In this document: positions 15,573 to 24,364 of the stretch, piece by piece
Layout: each line of letters opens with the position of its first letter
Numbering within the stretch: position 1 is the first letter of the stretch
Origin: Neobacillus vireti
GTDB lineage: Bacteria; Bacillota; Bacilli; Bacillales; Cytobacillaceae
Assembly: GCF_001026695.1 (NCBI RefSeq)
Contig: NZ_LDNB01000006.1
Location: 62,001 to 126,000, forward strand
DNA length: 64,000 nt
Direction of reading: 5' to 3'
Notes under the pieces: model-generated
Databases searched by the model: none
The model's input: the letters and a program-made list of their open reading frames with translations, nothing else
Told to the model about the DNA's origin: nothing
Made by a program: the position numbers and the translations under genes

Positions 15573-17357
15573 ATGCTCAATTTAGCTCCATTGATGCTCG
15601 AGAAGGTTGGAATTATTGTCATTGTTGCTTTTTTGCTAGCGCAGATGCGCTCGTTTCGCCAGGTTATTCAAAATAAGCACAGTACAAATGAAAAAGTTAT
15701 GCTTATTTTACTTTTTGGTACCTTTGGAATCATTAGTAATTATACGGGAATTGAAGTCCATCATCATACCATCGGCAGGGCTGAGTGGCTTTCTGAAATG
15801 AACCAGGAGAGTGCACTTGCTAATACTAGAGTAATGGGGATTGTGATTGGCGGGCTGCTAGGGGGACCTGCCGTTGGCATTGGTGCTGGGCTCATTGCCG
15901 GCATCCATCGCTATACACTTGGCGGCTTCACTGCCCTTTCTTGTGCCCTTTCTACCATTCTAGCTGGTATTGTGGCTGGATACTTTGGAAAAAAGCGAAA
16001 ACAAAAGGGAAAACAAATTACCCCGGCGTTTGCAGTCATAATGGGAATGGTCTTAGAAGCGGTTCAAATGCTAATTATTCTAATTACCGCAAAACCCTTT
16101 AGCCATGCCTGGGAACTCGTTCAGCTCATTGGTTTTCCGATGATTTTCGGCAATGGTTTAGGGACATTGCTGTTTATGCTTATTATTCAAATCATGAAAC
16201 GGGACGAAGAACGTGCGCGCGCAAATCAAACAAACCAAGCCTTTCTGATTGCGGATCAAACCTTGCCATACTTCCGTCAAGGCCTAACCATCCACTCATG
16301 TAAGGAAATCTCCGAGATTATCCTAGAACTTACGAATGCCGACGCAGTATCGATAACCGATGATCAACAAGTTTTAGCACATGTTGGCGCTGCCTCCGAT
16401 CACCATGTCCCTAAGACCAAGCCTGAGACGGGCTTGACGAGAAGGGTACTCGATAGCGGGAAGATTTCACTTGCAAGAACGAAGCAGGAAATCTCCTGTA
16501 TTCATAGTCAATGCCCGTTAGAAGCTGCTATTGTCCTGCCATTAAAAGTTAAAAATAATATTTATGGTACATTCAAAATGTACTATACAGAACCTGAAAA
16601 ACTGGACAAGGTGCAGCAGGAATTGGCAGAAGGTCTAGCAAATCTTTTTTCAACGCAGCTTGAGCTTGCGGAGGCAGAAAGACAGACAAAGTTATTAAAG
16701 GATGCAGAGATTAAAGCCTTACAGGCACAGATTCATCCACACTTTTTATTTAATAGTCTTAATACCATTTCAGCACTCTGCCGGACAGATGCAGATAAAG
16801 CACGTAAATTACTATTGGAATTAAGCTCTTTTTTTCGTGGAAACCTTCAAGGTGCCAGGCAGATGCTGATTCCTTTGGAAAAAGAATTAGCAAATGTTAA
16901 GGCCTATTTATCATTAGAACAAACGCGTTTTCCTAACAAATATACTATTGATTTTCAAATAGAACCGGAGCTCGAAAAGGTGCTGATTCCTCCTTTTATC
17001 TTGCAGCCTTTAGTTGAAAATGCCATCCATTATGGTTTTCCACAAAGTAAATCGCAAGGGCAAATTACCGTAACGATTTTTTCAAAAAAGAATCTGTTGC
17101 AAATTATTGTAGCTGATAATGGAAAGGGAATACCTGAAGGTCAAATAGAAGTTCTCGGTAACCAGGTTGTCGATTCTAAAAAAGGAAATGGCACAGCGAT
17201 TTTTAATATAAGTGAACGGCTAAAAGGAATATACAATGGTCAAGCCAGTTTAATGTTAAAAAGCAAAGTCAATCGTGGAGCTGCCATTACCATTTCTATT
17301 CCGCTCGACAGTAAAGGAGTGTTTGATCAAGATGTTGAAGGCCTATATATTGGATGA
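15573..17357 (+). CDS. lytS: LytS-type sensor histidine kinase
   Basis: This 594-residue membrane histidine kinase belongs to the LytS/BtsS family. The N-terminal 5TMR-LYT sensor (about 1-205) holds several helices with the GIEVHHHTIGRAEW and GLLGGPAVGIGAGLIAG motifs. A GAF domain follows (about 225-360), then the His_kinase box QIHPHFLFNSLNTISALCR with the phosphoacceptor histidine, and an HATPase domain with NAIHYGF and DNGKGIP. AAGGAGGAG precedes the ATG. lytR overlaps its 3' end. In Bacillus and in E. coli (BtsSR), such pairs respond to extracellular pyruvate, and the transporter gene downstream here fits that. Confidence 0.93.
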   Translation: MLNLAPLMLEKVGIIVIVAFLLAQMRSFRQVIQNKHSTNEKVMLILLFGTFGIISNYTGIEVHHHTIGRAEWLSEMNQESALANTRVMGIVIGGLLGGPAVGIGAGLIAGIHRYTLGGFTALSCALSTILAGIVAGYFGKKRKQKGKQITPAFAVIMGMVLEAVQMLIILITAKPFSHAWELVQLIGFPMIFGNGLGTLLFMLIIQIMKRDEERARANQTNQAFLIADQTLPYFRQGLTIHSCKEISEIILELTNADAVSITDDQQVLAHVGAASDHHVPKTKPETGLTRRVLDSGKISLARTKQEISCIHSQCPLEAAIVLPLKVKNNIYGTFKMYYTEPEKLDKVQQELAEGLANLFSTQLELAEAERQTKLLKDAEIKALQAQIHPHFLFNSLNTISALCRTDADKARKLLLELSSFFRGNLQGARQMLIPLEKELANVKAYLSLEQTRFPNKYTIDFQIEPELEKVLIPPFILQPLVENAIHYGFPQSKSQGQITVTIFSKKNLLQIIVADNGKGIPEGQIEVLGNQVVDSKKGNGTAIFNISERLKGIYNGQASLMLKSKVNRGAAITISIPLDSKGVFDQDVEGLYIG

Positions 17358-18069
17358 TGAACCATTAGCTAGAGATGAATTAAAATACCTGCTGATTCGA
17401 AGTGAACAAGTGGAAATTTTAGGAGAAGCTGATTGTGTCGAGGATGCAGTCGCTGGTATCACAGAGCTAAAACCAGATCTTGTTTTTCTGGATATTGAAT
17501 TAGCTGAAGAGAATGGGTTGAGTTTAGCGAGGCAATTAGAACTACTTGAGCAAACTCCAGCGATTGTTTTTGCAACAGCTTATGATGAGTATGCTTTAGA
17601 GGCATTTGAATTAGATGCAGTCGATTATATTTTAAAGCCATTTGATGAAGAACGGATTCAAAAAACCTTGGAGAAAATTAAGAAGATGCAAAATCTCGGG
17701 GATAAGAATAACCTGATCCAATCGTCCGTGAAACAGAACAATAATGGAAAAATAGCGGTCCTTGTTGATGAACGGATTGTTTTACTAACCGTAGCAGATA
17801 TTCTTTATTTAGAATCTAGTGAAGGTAAGTGTAACATTGTCACAAGCGAGCAAGCCTATAAAGTGGCTGAAGCACTCGTTGTCTTGGAAAAAAAGGTGAA
17901 TAACGCTAAATTTTTACGTGTTCATCGAAGTTTTATCGTGAACTTGGATCATATTGTCGAAATCGAACCATGGTTTAATTCTACTTATAATTTACATATG
18001 AGGGATGGCTCGCAGGTTCCCGTAAGTCGAACATATGTAAAGTTATTAAAGCAGCAATTAGGTTTTTAG
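17332..18069 (+). CDS. lytR: LytTR-family response regulator
   Basis: This is the partner of the upstream kinase. The receiver domain has the acidic pocket (ILDDEPLARDEL), the phosphoacceptor aspartate in LVFLDIELAEENGL and the lysine in YILKPFDEE. The C-terminal LytTR DNA-binding domain spans about residues 140-245 (YLESSEGKCNIV and FLRVHRSFIVNLDHI). The start is the ATG at 17332, inside the 3' end of lytS, with AAGGAG 12 bases upstream, so translation is coupled. It presumably activates the cstA gene downstream. Confidence 0.93.
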   Translation: MLKAYILDDEPLARDELKYLLIRSEQVEILGEADCVEDAVAGITELKPDLVFLDIELAEENGLSLARQLELLEQTPAIVFATAYDEYALEAFELDAVDYILKPFDEERIQKTLEKIKKMQNLGDKNNLIQSSVKQNNNGKIAVLVDERIVLLTVADILYLESSEGKCNIVTSEQAYKVAEALVVLEKKVNNAKFLRVHRSFIVNLDHIVEIEPWFNSTYNLHMRDGSQVPVSRTYVKLLKQQLGF

Positions 18070-18140
18070 AAAATTTGCATTTCATTGATTAATTTTTGTA
18101 ACTCACCCTTCTATTTCTGCATTTTATCTTGAAAATAAAT

Positions 18141-18154
18141 TAAATGCGCTTTCA
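18141..18154 (-). promoter_or_regulatory. Candidate cre (CcpA) site upstream of cstA
   Basis: Read on the minus strand the site is TGAAAGCGCATTTA, which matches the cre consensus TGWAANCGNTNWCA except for two positions. It lies about 50 bases before the cstA start. Catabolite control of a carbon-starvation transporter would make sense, but this is a pattern match only. Confidence 0.35.
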
Positions 18155-18204
18155 TTTTGTAAAATGGAAGATGTAGAAACAAAAGTAAGGGGGTTTGGAG
18201 AAGA

Positions 18205-20010
18205 ATGAATGCGATTACAATTGTTATTGCTTCAATATGTATCCTTTTAATTGTGTACCGTTTATATGGTACTTTCATGGCAGCAAAGGTTTTAAGGCTT
18301 AATGATTCAAAACCAACACCTGCTCAGAAGTTGGAAGATGGACGCGACTATGTCCCAACAAACAAATGGGTCGTTTTTGGCCACCATTTTGCGGCGATTG
18401 CTGCAGCTGGTCCGTTAGTTGGTCCTATTTTGGCAGCCCAATTTGGTTATTTGCCAGGCTTGATTTGGCTCCTAGTCGGTGCTGTAATTGGTGGCGCTGT
18501 TCACGATATGGTCGTGCTATTTGCCTCTATGCGTAGAGATGGAAAATCTTTATCAGAAGTAGCGAAAGAAGAACTTGGACCTGTCGCAGGGTTCTGTACA
18601 GGACTAGCCATGTTATTTATTATTACGATTACGATGGCTGGATTATCAATGGTTGTTCTCGGTGCGCTTGAAAGAAACCCATGGGGAACATTTGCGGTAG
18701 GGATCACGATTCCGATAGCAATGGGGGTTGGTTTATATCATAAAAAGACCGGAAACTTAAAAATTGCTACGATAGTCGGCTTTGCATTAATCATGGTCGC
18801 GATTATTTTAGGACCAAACATTCAAGGAACATGGTTGGGCGATCTATTAACCCTTGAGAAAAGTACATTAGCACTTATTCTTCCAATCTATGCTTTTTTT
18901 GCAGCAGCATTACCGGTTTGGTTATTGCTGGCACCACGCGATTATTTAAGTACCTTTATGAAAATTGGCGTATTTGCAGCATTAATAATTGGGGTATTCA
19001 TTGTCAATCCAGATGTACAATTCCCAGCATTTACAGAATTTCTGAATGGCGGGGGTCCTGTTATCGCGGGTCCGGTTTGGCCATTTATCTCCATCACGAT
19101 TGCATGTGGAGCGATTTCAGGTTTCCACGCATTCGTTGGCTCTGGTACAACACCGAAAATGGTTAATCGATGGAGCGATATAAAAGGTGTTGCCTTTGGT
19201 GCGATGCTTGTCGAATGTTTAGTAGCGATTATGGCATTAATTGCCGCTGTATCACTGCAACCCGGCGATTACTTTGCGATTAACTCCTCACCAGAGAAAT
19301 TTGCCACACTAGGAATGGAAACGGTTCATTTAGATGAACTTGGTAAAGAAGTTGGCATGGACCTTGAAGGCAGAACAGGTGGTGCCGTTACACTTGCGGT
19401 CGGGATGACCTACATCTTCGCTGCTGTTCCGATTTTTGCAAAATTAGCTTCCTATTTCTATCAATTTGTTATTCTATTTGAAGCTGTCTTTATCTTAACC
19501 GCAATTGACTCAGGAACACGGGTTGCTCGTTACCTTATTCAAGATTTCTTAGGAGACTTCATTAAACCGTTAAAACGGACAGATTCAATCGGAGCAAATA
19601 TCGTTGCCAGTGCATTAGCCTGTTTCGTCTGGGGATACCTTCTTTTCTCAGGTGACATTAGTTCCGTCTGGGCACTGTTCGGGGTATCCAACCAATTGAT
19701 GGCATCAATCGGCCTCATTGTTGGAGCAACAGTTGTACTCAAGATTGCAGAAAAGCGCTGGTACATGCTGACATGTCTAATCCCGCTAGCTTACCTGTTT
19801 GTTACAGTCATGGTAGCCGGATATTGGATGGTGAAGAATGTCTACTTGAATTCAGCAAACCCTGGATATAATGTACTAAATGGTATCCTATCGATTGTCA
19901 TGCTGATTCTAGGCATCGTCATCATGGTTACTTCGATTGCTAAATGGATTAAGCTATGGAAAATACCACAAGATGTCTTAGTAAAAAATTCTGAACAGGA
20001 AGTCGCATAA
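18205..20010 (+). CDS. cstA: CstA-family pyruvate/peptide transporter
   Basis: This 601-residue multipass protein belongs to the CstA family (carbon starvation protein; the E. coli homologues CstA and BtsT import pyruvate). The conserved N-terminal region DGRDYVPTNKWVVFGHHFAA, the following AGPLVGPILAAQFGYLPG and the GFHAFVGSGTTPKM segment are all present. GGGGG precedes the ATG by about 11 bases. It lies 135 bases after lytR, the same arrangement as a LytTR-type system with its target transporter, and ends at a strong terminator. Pyruvate is the likely substrate by family and context. Confidence 0.93.
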   Translation: MNAITIVIASICILLIVYRLYGTFMAAKVLRLNDSKPTPAQKLEDGRDYVPTNKWVVFGHHFAAIAAAGPLVGPILAAQFGYLPGLIWLLVGAVIGGAVHDMVVLFASMRRDGKSLSEVAKEELGPVAGFCTGLAMLFIITITMAGLSMVVLGALERNPWGTFAVGITIPIAMGVGLYHKKTGNLKIATIVGFALIMVAIILGPNIQGTWLGDLLTLEKSTLALILPIYAFFAAALPVWLLLAPRDYLSTFMKIGVFAALIIGVFIVNPDVQFPAFTEFLNGGGPVIAGPVWPFISITIACGAISGFHAFVGSGTTPKMVNRWSDIKGVAFGAMLVECLVAIMALIAAVSLQPGDYFAINSSPEKFATLGMETVHLDELGKEVGMDLEGRTGGAVTLAVGMTYIFAAVPIFAKLASYFYQFVILFEAVFILTAIDSGTRVARYLIQDFLGDFIKPLKRTDSIGANIVASALACFVWGYLLFSGDISSVWALFGVSNQLMASIGLIVGATVVLKIAEKRWYMLTCLIPLAYLFVTVMVAGYWMVKNVYLNSANPGYNVLNGILSIVMLILGIVIMVTSIAKWIKLWKIPQDVLVKNSEQEVA

Positions 20011-20014
20011 AATG

Positions 20015-20056
20015 ACAGCACCCATTCATGGAAGATTGAATGGGTGCTGTTTTTTC
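20015..20056 (+). terminator. Intrinsic terminator after cstA
   Basis: ACAGCACCCATTCA (20015-20028) pairs with TGAATGGGTGCTGT (20037-20050), followed by a run of T residues. Confidence 0.93.
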
Positions 20057-20090
20057 ATTTGGCTCTTATCTAAAAGATTGTTTTTTTATT

Positions 20091-20223
20091 GATTCGCTAA
20101 TAAAATTGAAAATTCGCTAATAAATTGGTCGAATTCGCTAATAAAATTGTAGATTCGCTAATATACATCCAAAATCCGCTAATATATCTGTTCCACTTAT
20201 TAATTAGGTGTAATTTTACACTG
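20091..20223 (-). repeat. Inverted copy of the palindrome plus five-unit array
   Basis: Five TTCGCTAATA units begin at 20093, 20113, 20134, 20154 and 20175 (20-21 bp steps), and the palindrome GTGTAATTTTACAC lies at the right end (within 20206-20223). Seen from the minus strand the order is palindrome then array, as at the two other loci. The stop codon of the neighbouring minus-strand gene lies inside the palindrome. Confidence 0.85.
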
Positions 20224-20563
20224 CTTTAAGGGTTTTCGGAAGCATAATGAGGGGTAATAAAACATTCTTTACAAACAGCCTTTCGTTTTTATTGAGTTTT
20301 GCGGAAATGGATTTTAAAATGCTAAACCCGGATAATTTTAATATGAGTTTTTCCTTACTTCTAATATTTTTTTGTACATAGATGGAGAGATTATCGATTA
20401 AAATCTCATGATAATTGTTTAAAGTCTTTGGTTTTCCAGGCACAGCCACCAGTTCCTGCACCCCAGGAGCACAGCAGGCTTTTACTTCCAACGTTTTTAC
20501 CGTTAACTGATTCCCTTTAGATTCTATCCATTCTTTTGATCCAGCATCTATTTCGATATTCAA
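20216..20563 (-). CDS. CC/Se-motif (HesB-like) protein
   Basis: This 115-residue protein resembles the CC/Se motif family of small HesB-like proteins. It has the beta-rich start IEIDAGSKEWIESKG, the double cysteine in VKACCAPGVQ and the later segment VAVPGKPKTLNNYHEILIDNLSIYV. Some relatives carry selenocysteine at the CC site. The C-terminal 40 residues are basic and go beyond the core. Translation probably starts at TTG 20563, with GAGGAG 9 bases upstream. The stop codon falls in a palindromic repeat, so the tail may have been altered by the repeat. The biochemical role is unknown, perhaps metal or sulfur binding. Confidence 0.65.
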   Translation of the reverse strand: MNIEIDAGSKEWIESKGNQLTVKTLEVKACCAPGVQELVAVPGKPKTLNNYHEILIDNLSIYVQKNIRSKEKLILKLSGFSILKSISAKLNKNERLFVKNVLLPLIMLPKTLKAV

Positions 20564-20686
20564 CCATCACCACTCCTCTATTTTCCAATATTCCATCTTA
20601 ACTTGATTTTACTATACTCCTCATTTGAATGGGGTCAAAAAGCTTAAAACATAAAAAAGGCATGTTTCGTAATCTCTACTAGAATG

Positions 20687-20695
20687 TGGTACAAT
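20687..20695 (+). promoter_or_regulatory. Extended -10 element of rlmCD
   Basis: TGG followed directly by TACAAT (20690-20695) lies 35 bases before the rlmCD start. No good -35 is seen, as is common for extended -10 promoters. Confidence 0.45.
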
Positions 20696-20729
20696 TTTTC
20701 TAGTTAATTCGGAGCAAAGGAAGAAATCG

Positions 20730-22100
20730 ATGAATAGACCAATACCAGTAACTAAAAATGATTATATAGATGTAGTTTTTGAAGATTTAACCCATGACGG
20801 GGCCGGCGTGGCGAAGGTCGAGGGATATCCATTATTTGTCCCAAACGGGCTGCCAGGTGAAAAGGCAAAAATCAAAGTAATTAAGACGGGAAAAGGCTAT
20901 GGTTTTGGGCGGTTGATTGAGCTTTATGAAAAAAGCCCGTACCGTGTGGATATTGCTAGCAGCGAGCGGCACAAATATGGCGGTTGTCAGTTAGAGCATA
21001 TTAGCTATGAGGGGCAATTGCAATACAAGGAAAATCAAGTTCGTCAGGTGCTCACGCGCATTGGCAAGCTTGAGGATGTTGTCGTTCATCCGATTTTAGG
21101 GATGAAGAATCCATGGCATTATCGGAACAAGGCTCAGGTGCCTGTAGGGGAAAAGGACGGCAAACTGATTGCTGGTTTTTTCAAGCCTAGAAGTCATGAA
21201 ATTGTTGATACGAATGAGAGCTTGATTCAGCTGCCGGAAATAAATGATGCCGTCCAAATAGTCAAAGAAATAGCCAGCGAGCTTGGCATTTCAGCCTATC
21301 ATGAGGAGTCCCATAAAGGGGTGCTCCGACATATTATGGCCAGGTATGGGCAGCAAACGGGCGAGCTAATGGTGGTCATCATCACTCGAACAGCAGATCT
21401 TCCTCAAAAAGATAAGTTGGTGGAGGAAATAGTGGCGCGCCTCCCTATGGTGAAATCGATTGTTCATAACGTCAATTCGAAGCGGACGAATGTTATCCTT
21501 GGTGAAAAAACGAAGGTCTTATGGGGAAATGAGGTCATTTACGATTACATTGGCGATGTGAAATTTGCCATTTCGGCTCTGTCCTTTTATCAAGTCAATC
21601 CTGTCCAAACCAAGGTGCTATATGAGAAGGCGCTAGAATATGCCGACCTTAGCGGCGAAGAAAAGGTGATTGATGCCTATTGTGGAATTGGGACAATTTC
21701 TTTATTTTTAGCCCAAAAAGCACAAAAGGTTTTCGGTGTTGAAGTGGTTCCAGAGGCCATTGAAGATGCGAAACGGAATGCAGCTTTGAACGGAATCGAG
21801 AATGCAGAATTTGCTGCCGGGGAAGCAGAAGTTGTGATTCCAAAATGGTACAAAGAAGGCAATGCTGCCGATGTGTTGGTCGTCGACCCACCGAGAAAGG
21901 GCTGTGATGAAGCATTGCTGCAAACCATCATTGAAATGAAGCCTAAAAAAGTGGTTTATGTATCCTGTAACCCGGCAACATTAGCACGGGATTTAAGGAT
22001 TTTGGAAGACGGGGGATACAAGACTGTTGAAGTGCAACCGGTGGATATGTTTCCGCAGACGACGCATTGTGAGGCTGTTGTTAAAATTAAATTAGTGTAA
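20730..22100 (+). CDS. rlmCD: 23S rRNA (uracil-C5)-methyltransferase RlmCD-type
   Basis: This 456-residue RNA methyltransferase has an N-terminal TRAM domain ([30 protein letters not shown], shown by its pattern around residues 10-50), the SAM motif [16 protein letters not shown], the [11 protein letters not shown] motif and the catalytic cysteine in [20 protein letters not shown] precedes the ATG. Relatives usually carry four cysteines for an Fe-S cluster before GGCQLQH; here only the cysteine of GGCQLEHIS remains, and the expected upstream pair is replaced by SSERHKY. In B. subtilis the gene follows dgkB, from which it is separated here. Confidence 0.9.
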   Translation: MNRPIPVTKNDYIDVVFEDLTHDGAGVAKVEGYPLFVPNGLPGEKAKIKVIKTGKGYGFGRLIELYEKSPYRVDIASSERHKYGGCQLEHISYEGQLQYKENQVRQVLTRIGKLEDVVVHPILGMKNPWHYRNKAQVPVGEKDGKLIAGFFKPRSHEIVDTNESLIQLPEINDAVQIVKEIASELGISAYHEESHKGVLRHIMARYGQQTGELMVVIITRTADLPQKDKLVEEIVARLPMVKSIVHNVNSKRTNVILGEKTKVLWGNEVIYDYIGDVKFAISALSFYQVNPVQTKVLYEKALEYADLSGEEKVIDAYCGIGTISLFLAQKAQKVFGVEVVPEAIEDAKRNAALNGIENAEFAAGEAEVVIPKWYKEGNAADVLVVDPPRKGCDEALLQTIIEMKPKKVVYVSCNPATLARDLRILEDGGYKTVEVQPVDMFPQTTHCEAVVKIKLV

Positions 22101-22388
22101 TGTTTTAAAAGCTCAATCTTTAAGGAGATTGTGCTTTTTCTTTTTTGGGGAAACATTTTATGAAACAGGATTTCTCTGGGAGGCACTGTGCAGCTAAATT
22201 AGAAACCAAACTAAGGTATTCCAAAATCACTCTTTAATGAAAGCAAAAGATAAAAAAGTATTACATTCAATAATGGTGAATATCTGTGCTTGTCATTTCT
22301 TAATACGTAGTAGACACATACTGCGCAACAAAAAATTGAGTTTATGTAATAAAGTAGTTTATTAAAAAGGTTTTATTTATCGGGGAGT

Positions 22389-22420
22389 GTTCAACAATCG
22401 GGCCATTTAATGGAGGAAGA
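22389..22420 (+). repeat. ACAATCGGGC-family repeat, copy 1
   Basis: It starts TTCAACAATCGGGCC and continues into ATTTAATGGAGGAAGA. This is the short form without the internal hairpin. The family resembles the interspersed repeats of B. cereus-type genomes. Confidence 0.6.
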
Positions 22421-22514
22421 ATATCAAGAAAAATTGAATACTTATGTAATGACATTATGGTGCTTGTGAAAGATTGTAATCAAACTACCATGAAAATTAA
22501 ACTTCTCTAACTCG

Positions 22515-22720
22515 AAAAAAGACAATACTAAAGAAGACTCATCTCAATCGTTAAAAAAAATTGAGAAAACCACAATTCAGTAATCTATGGACTGGATTAG
22601 AATGACTGAATTACTAATCATTATGGACAGATCAATACATTTTCATTCTTTGTGGTGAAGTGAGGTTTTTGCGCTTCATGGATGGCTAACGGGGCAGACT
22701 AGTTGAACAAGAATTGGGGT
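22515..22720. repeat. Diverged duplicated segment, copy A
   Basis: Shared words with 30545-30715 include GACAATACT/GGCAATACT, CTCAATCGT, ACTGGATTA, TTTTCATTCTTTGTGGTG, GGGGCAGACT/GGGCAGGTTT and the end GAACAAG/GAATAAG. The order and spacing are kept. Confidence 0.6.
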
Positions 22721-22817
22721 TAATTGTCGAATTATCTTTTAGAAATAAGAGAGGTAAATATTAGAAAATATAGAATTCTAAAGTGTATTAAATGATTTGT
22801 TAAAGGAGGATGTTTTT

Positions 22818-23207
22818 GTGACTACACCTTACTACAGAACACCAATTAAAAACCGAATCGGTGGTGTGTTTGTTCCGGTTCGTAACCTAGAGAAAGCAAA
22901 AGAATGGTACAGAAAAATACTTGGTTTGGAAGGAGGAGAAGAATATTTTGGGCATATATTCGTGGCACCCATGGAAGGTACAACTGGATTACTTTTAGAT
23001 GCCATGCCGAAGTGGAGAAAAGAAGATGGTGATATTTCCACTTACCAAGTTCCATCAATTCAGTTTTTAACGGATGATATTCAAGCTGCATATCAATTTA
23101 TGAAAGAAAATAATGTTGAACTTGTTACAGAGATTCAGGACAATTTTTATTTTGTGTTCAAAGATCTAGATGGAAATTTTTTAATGATTTGTAAAGAAGC
23201 ATCTTAA
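22818..23207 (+). CDS. VOC-family (glyoxalase/bleomycin-resistance) protein
   Basis: This single-domain vicinal-oxygen-chelate protein of 129 residues has the pattern GGVFVPVRNLEKAKEWYRK at the N-terminus and FKDLDGNFLMICKE at the end, the usual beta-alpha-beta-beta-beta layout. The frame opens at TTG 22797, but AAAGGAGG lies 9 bases before the GTG at 22818, which is the likely start. It stands alone between repeats. Substrate and metal cannot be assigned. Confidence 0.75.
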   Translation: MTTPYYRTPIKNRIGGVFVPVRNLEKAKEWYRKILGLEGGEEYFGHIFVAPMEGTTGLLLDAMPKWRKEDGDISTYQVPSIQFLTDDIQAAYQFMKENNVELVTEIQDNFYFVFKDLDGNFLMICKEAS

Positions 23208-23525
23208 AGATTGTGAACGATTGTACTTAAGTTAACGAAAGTGCTTTACTTTAATAACGATCCTCCACAATCGGGCGCAATCAATTCTGTAGTAAGAATT
23301 GTGCTCTTTCCTTATGTTAAGGGACATTTTATGGAGGAAGAAATCTCAAGAATAATATTTATTATGATAGTTTGGTGTTTGTGAAAGATTGTTCTTAAAC
23401 TATCGGAGCAGGGTAGCGTAATAAGGATGGCTAGAATGTTATAAAGAAAGGACAACAAAAACACTTTCAGTATAGAAAGTGTCTTTTATCATAGTCTGTA
23501 AAACATTAGTATGAAACAGGGAACT
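23208..23525. repeat. ACAATCGGGCGC-family repeat, copy 2 and flanks
   Basis: The core at 23264-23345 reads ACAATCGGGCGCAAT, then a hairpin arm AGAATTGTGCTC and a T-rich tract, followed by AAGGGACATTTTATGGAGGAAG. Nothing coding was seen in the rest of this 318-base gap. Confidence 0.6.
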
Positions 23526-24218
23526 TTACATCTGAATTTCTAGTCCAAAAAAGTCTTTAAAGCCGGATTTTCCCCGGGTAGTAATAACGATTTCTCGAGA
23601 ATTTGCTTTAGTTTCTATCCAACCCAATTCAATATACCTTTCAAATAAACCATTTCCTAAAGCACCTCCCAAATGATGTGTACGTTCACTCCAGTCAAGA
23701 CATGAATGAGAAAAGGAACGGCGCTTTTTAGATAAACCAACTAAATCTACTCCCAAGTCTCTAAAAAAGAGTTCTCCCTTTGCTGATACTATAAACTTTT
23801 TATTGCATCTCTCTAAATATCCTTCCTCTTGCATTATATTTGTTAAATTAACACTTACACGTCCAGCTAAATGGTCGTAACAAGTTCTTGCGTTTTCTAA
23901 TCTTTTTAATTGACTAGATTGTTTTAAAGATCGAACTTCAGGTGGAGGAGATATGGACATAAATATCTCAAGGGTATTTGCTACCTCATCATTTGCTATT
24001 CGAAAATATCGAAATCGTCCATTTTTCTCACTGATTACAAGGTTATTTTCTTCTAGCTTTGCAAGGTGAAAACTGGCTGTCTGGGGTTTAATGGTGGCCA
24101 TATATGCTAGTTCACTTGCTGTATGGAATTTCCCATCCATTAAAGCTGCCAGTATGGTTGCTCTTGACTTTTCTGCAAGCAGAGCAGTTAGTGCCGTAAT
24201 ATTCGGATGTATACTCAT
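23526..24218 (-). CDS. ArsR-type winged-helix regulator
   Basis: This is a 230-residue transcription regulator. The N-terminal winged helix (about 8-80) contains SRATILAALMDGKFHTASELA and TASFHLAKLEENNLV, the ArsR/SmtB recognition region. A larger C-terminal domain with several cysteines and histidines (YLERCNKKF, SHSCLDWSERTHHL) may sense a ligand. GAGGTG precedes the ATG by 8 bases. It diverges from an EamA exporter, with a small dyad in the shared promoter region, so it probably represses that exporter. The ligand is unknown. Confidence 0.82.
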   Translation of the reverse strand: MSIHPNITALTALLAEKSRATILAALMDGKFHTASELAYMATIKPQTASFHLAKLEENNLVISEKNGRFRYFRIANDEVANTLEIFMSISPPPEVRSLKQSSQLKRLENARTCYDHLAGRVSVNLTNIMQEEGYLERCNKKFIVSAKGELFFRDLGVDLVGLSKKRRSFSHSCLDWSERTHHLGGALGNGLFERYIELGWIETKANSREIVITTRGKSGFKDFFGLEIQM

Positions 24219-24245
24219 TTTTGAACACCTCTGTAATCCATACTT

Positions 24246-24257
24246 CGATAAATATCG
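24246..24257. promoter_or_regulatory. Dyad in the shared ArsR/EamA promoter region
   Basis: CGATA and TATCG arms around AA lie between the divergent genes, upstream of a TATAAT at 24272-24277 that could serve the exporter. It is a candidate operator. Confidence 0.45.
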
Positions 24258-24364
24258 TATTATATAGGTTTTATAATAATACTAAAGAGACCTATTCACA
24301 AGGTAGGTGGAGATTTTTAATTTTAGAGGAAAATAAAAAATTTGTCTGGGAGGGGACGGTATAC

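Larger units (their letters stand above)
22101..22817. other. 700-base gene-free stretch with degenerate repeats
   Basis: The stretch holds a hairpin-family repeat at 22389-22420 and, at about 22515-22720, a 190-bp segment that recurs in diverged form at 30545-30715. No gene with a ribosome site was seen. The last 20 bases carry the ribosome site of the VOC gene. Confidence 0.6.
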
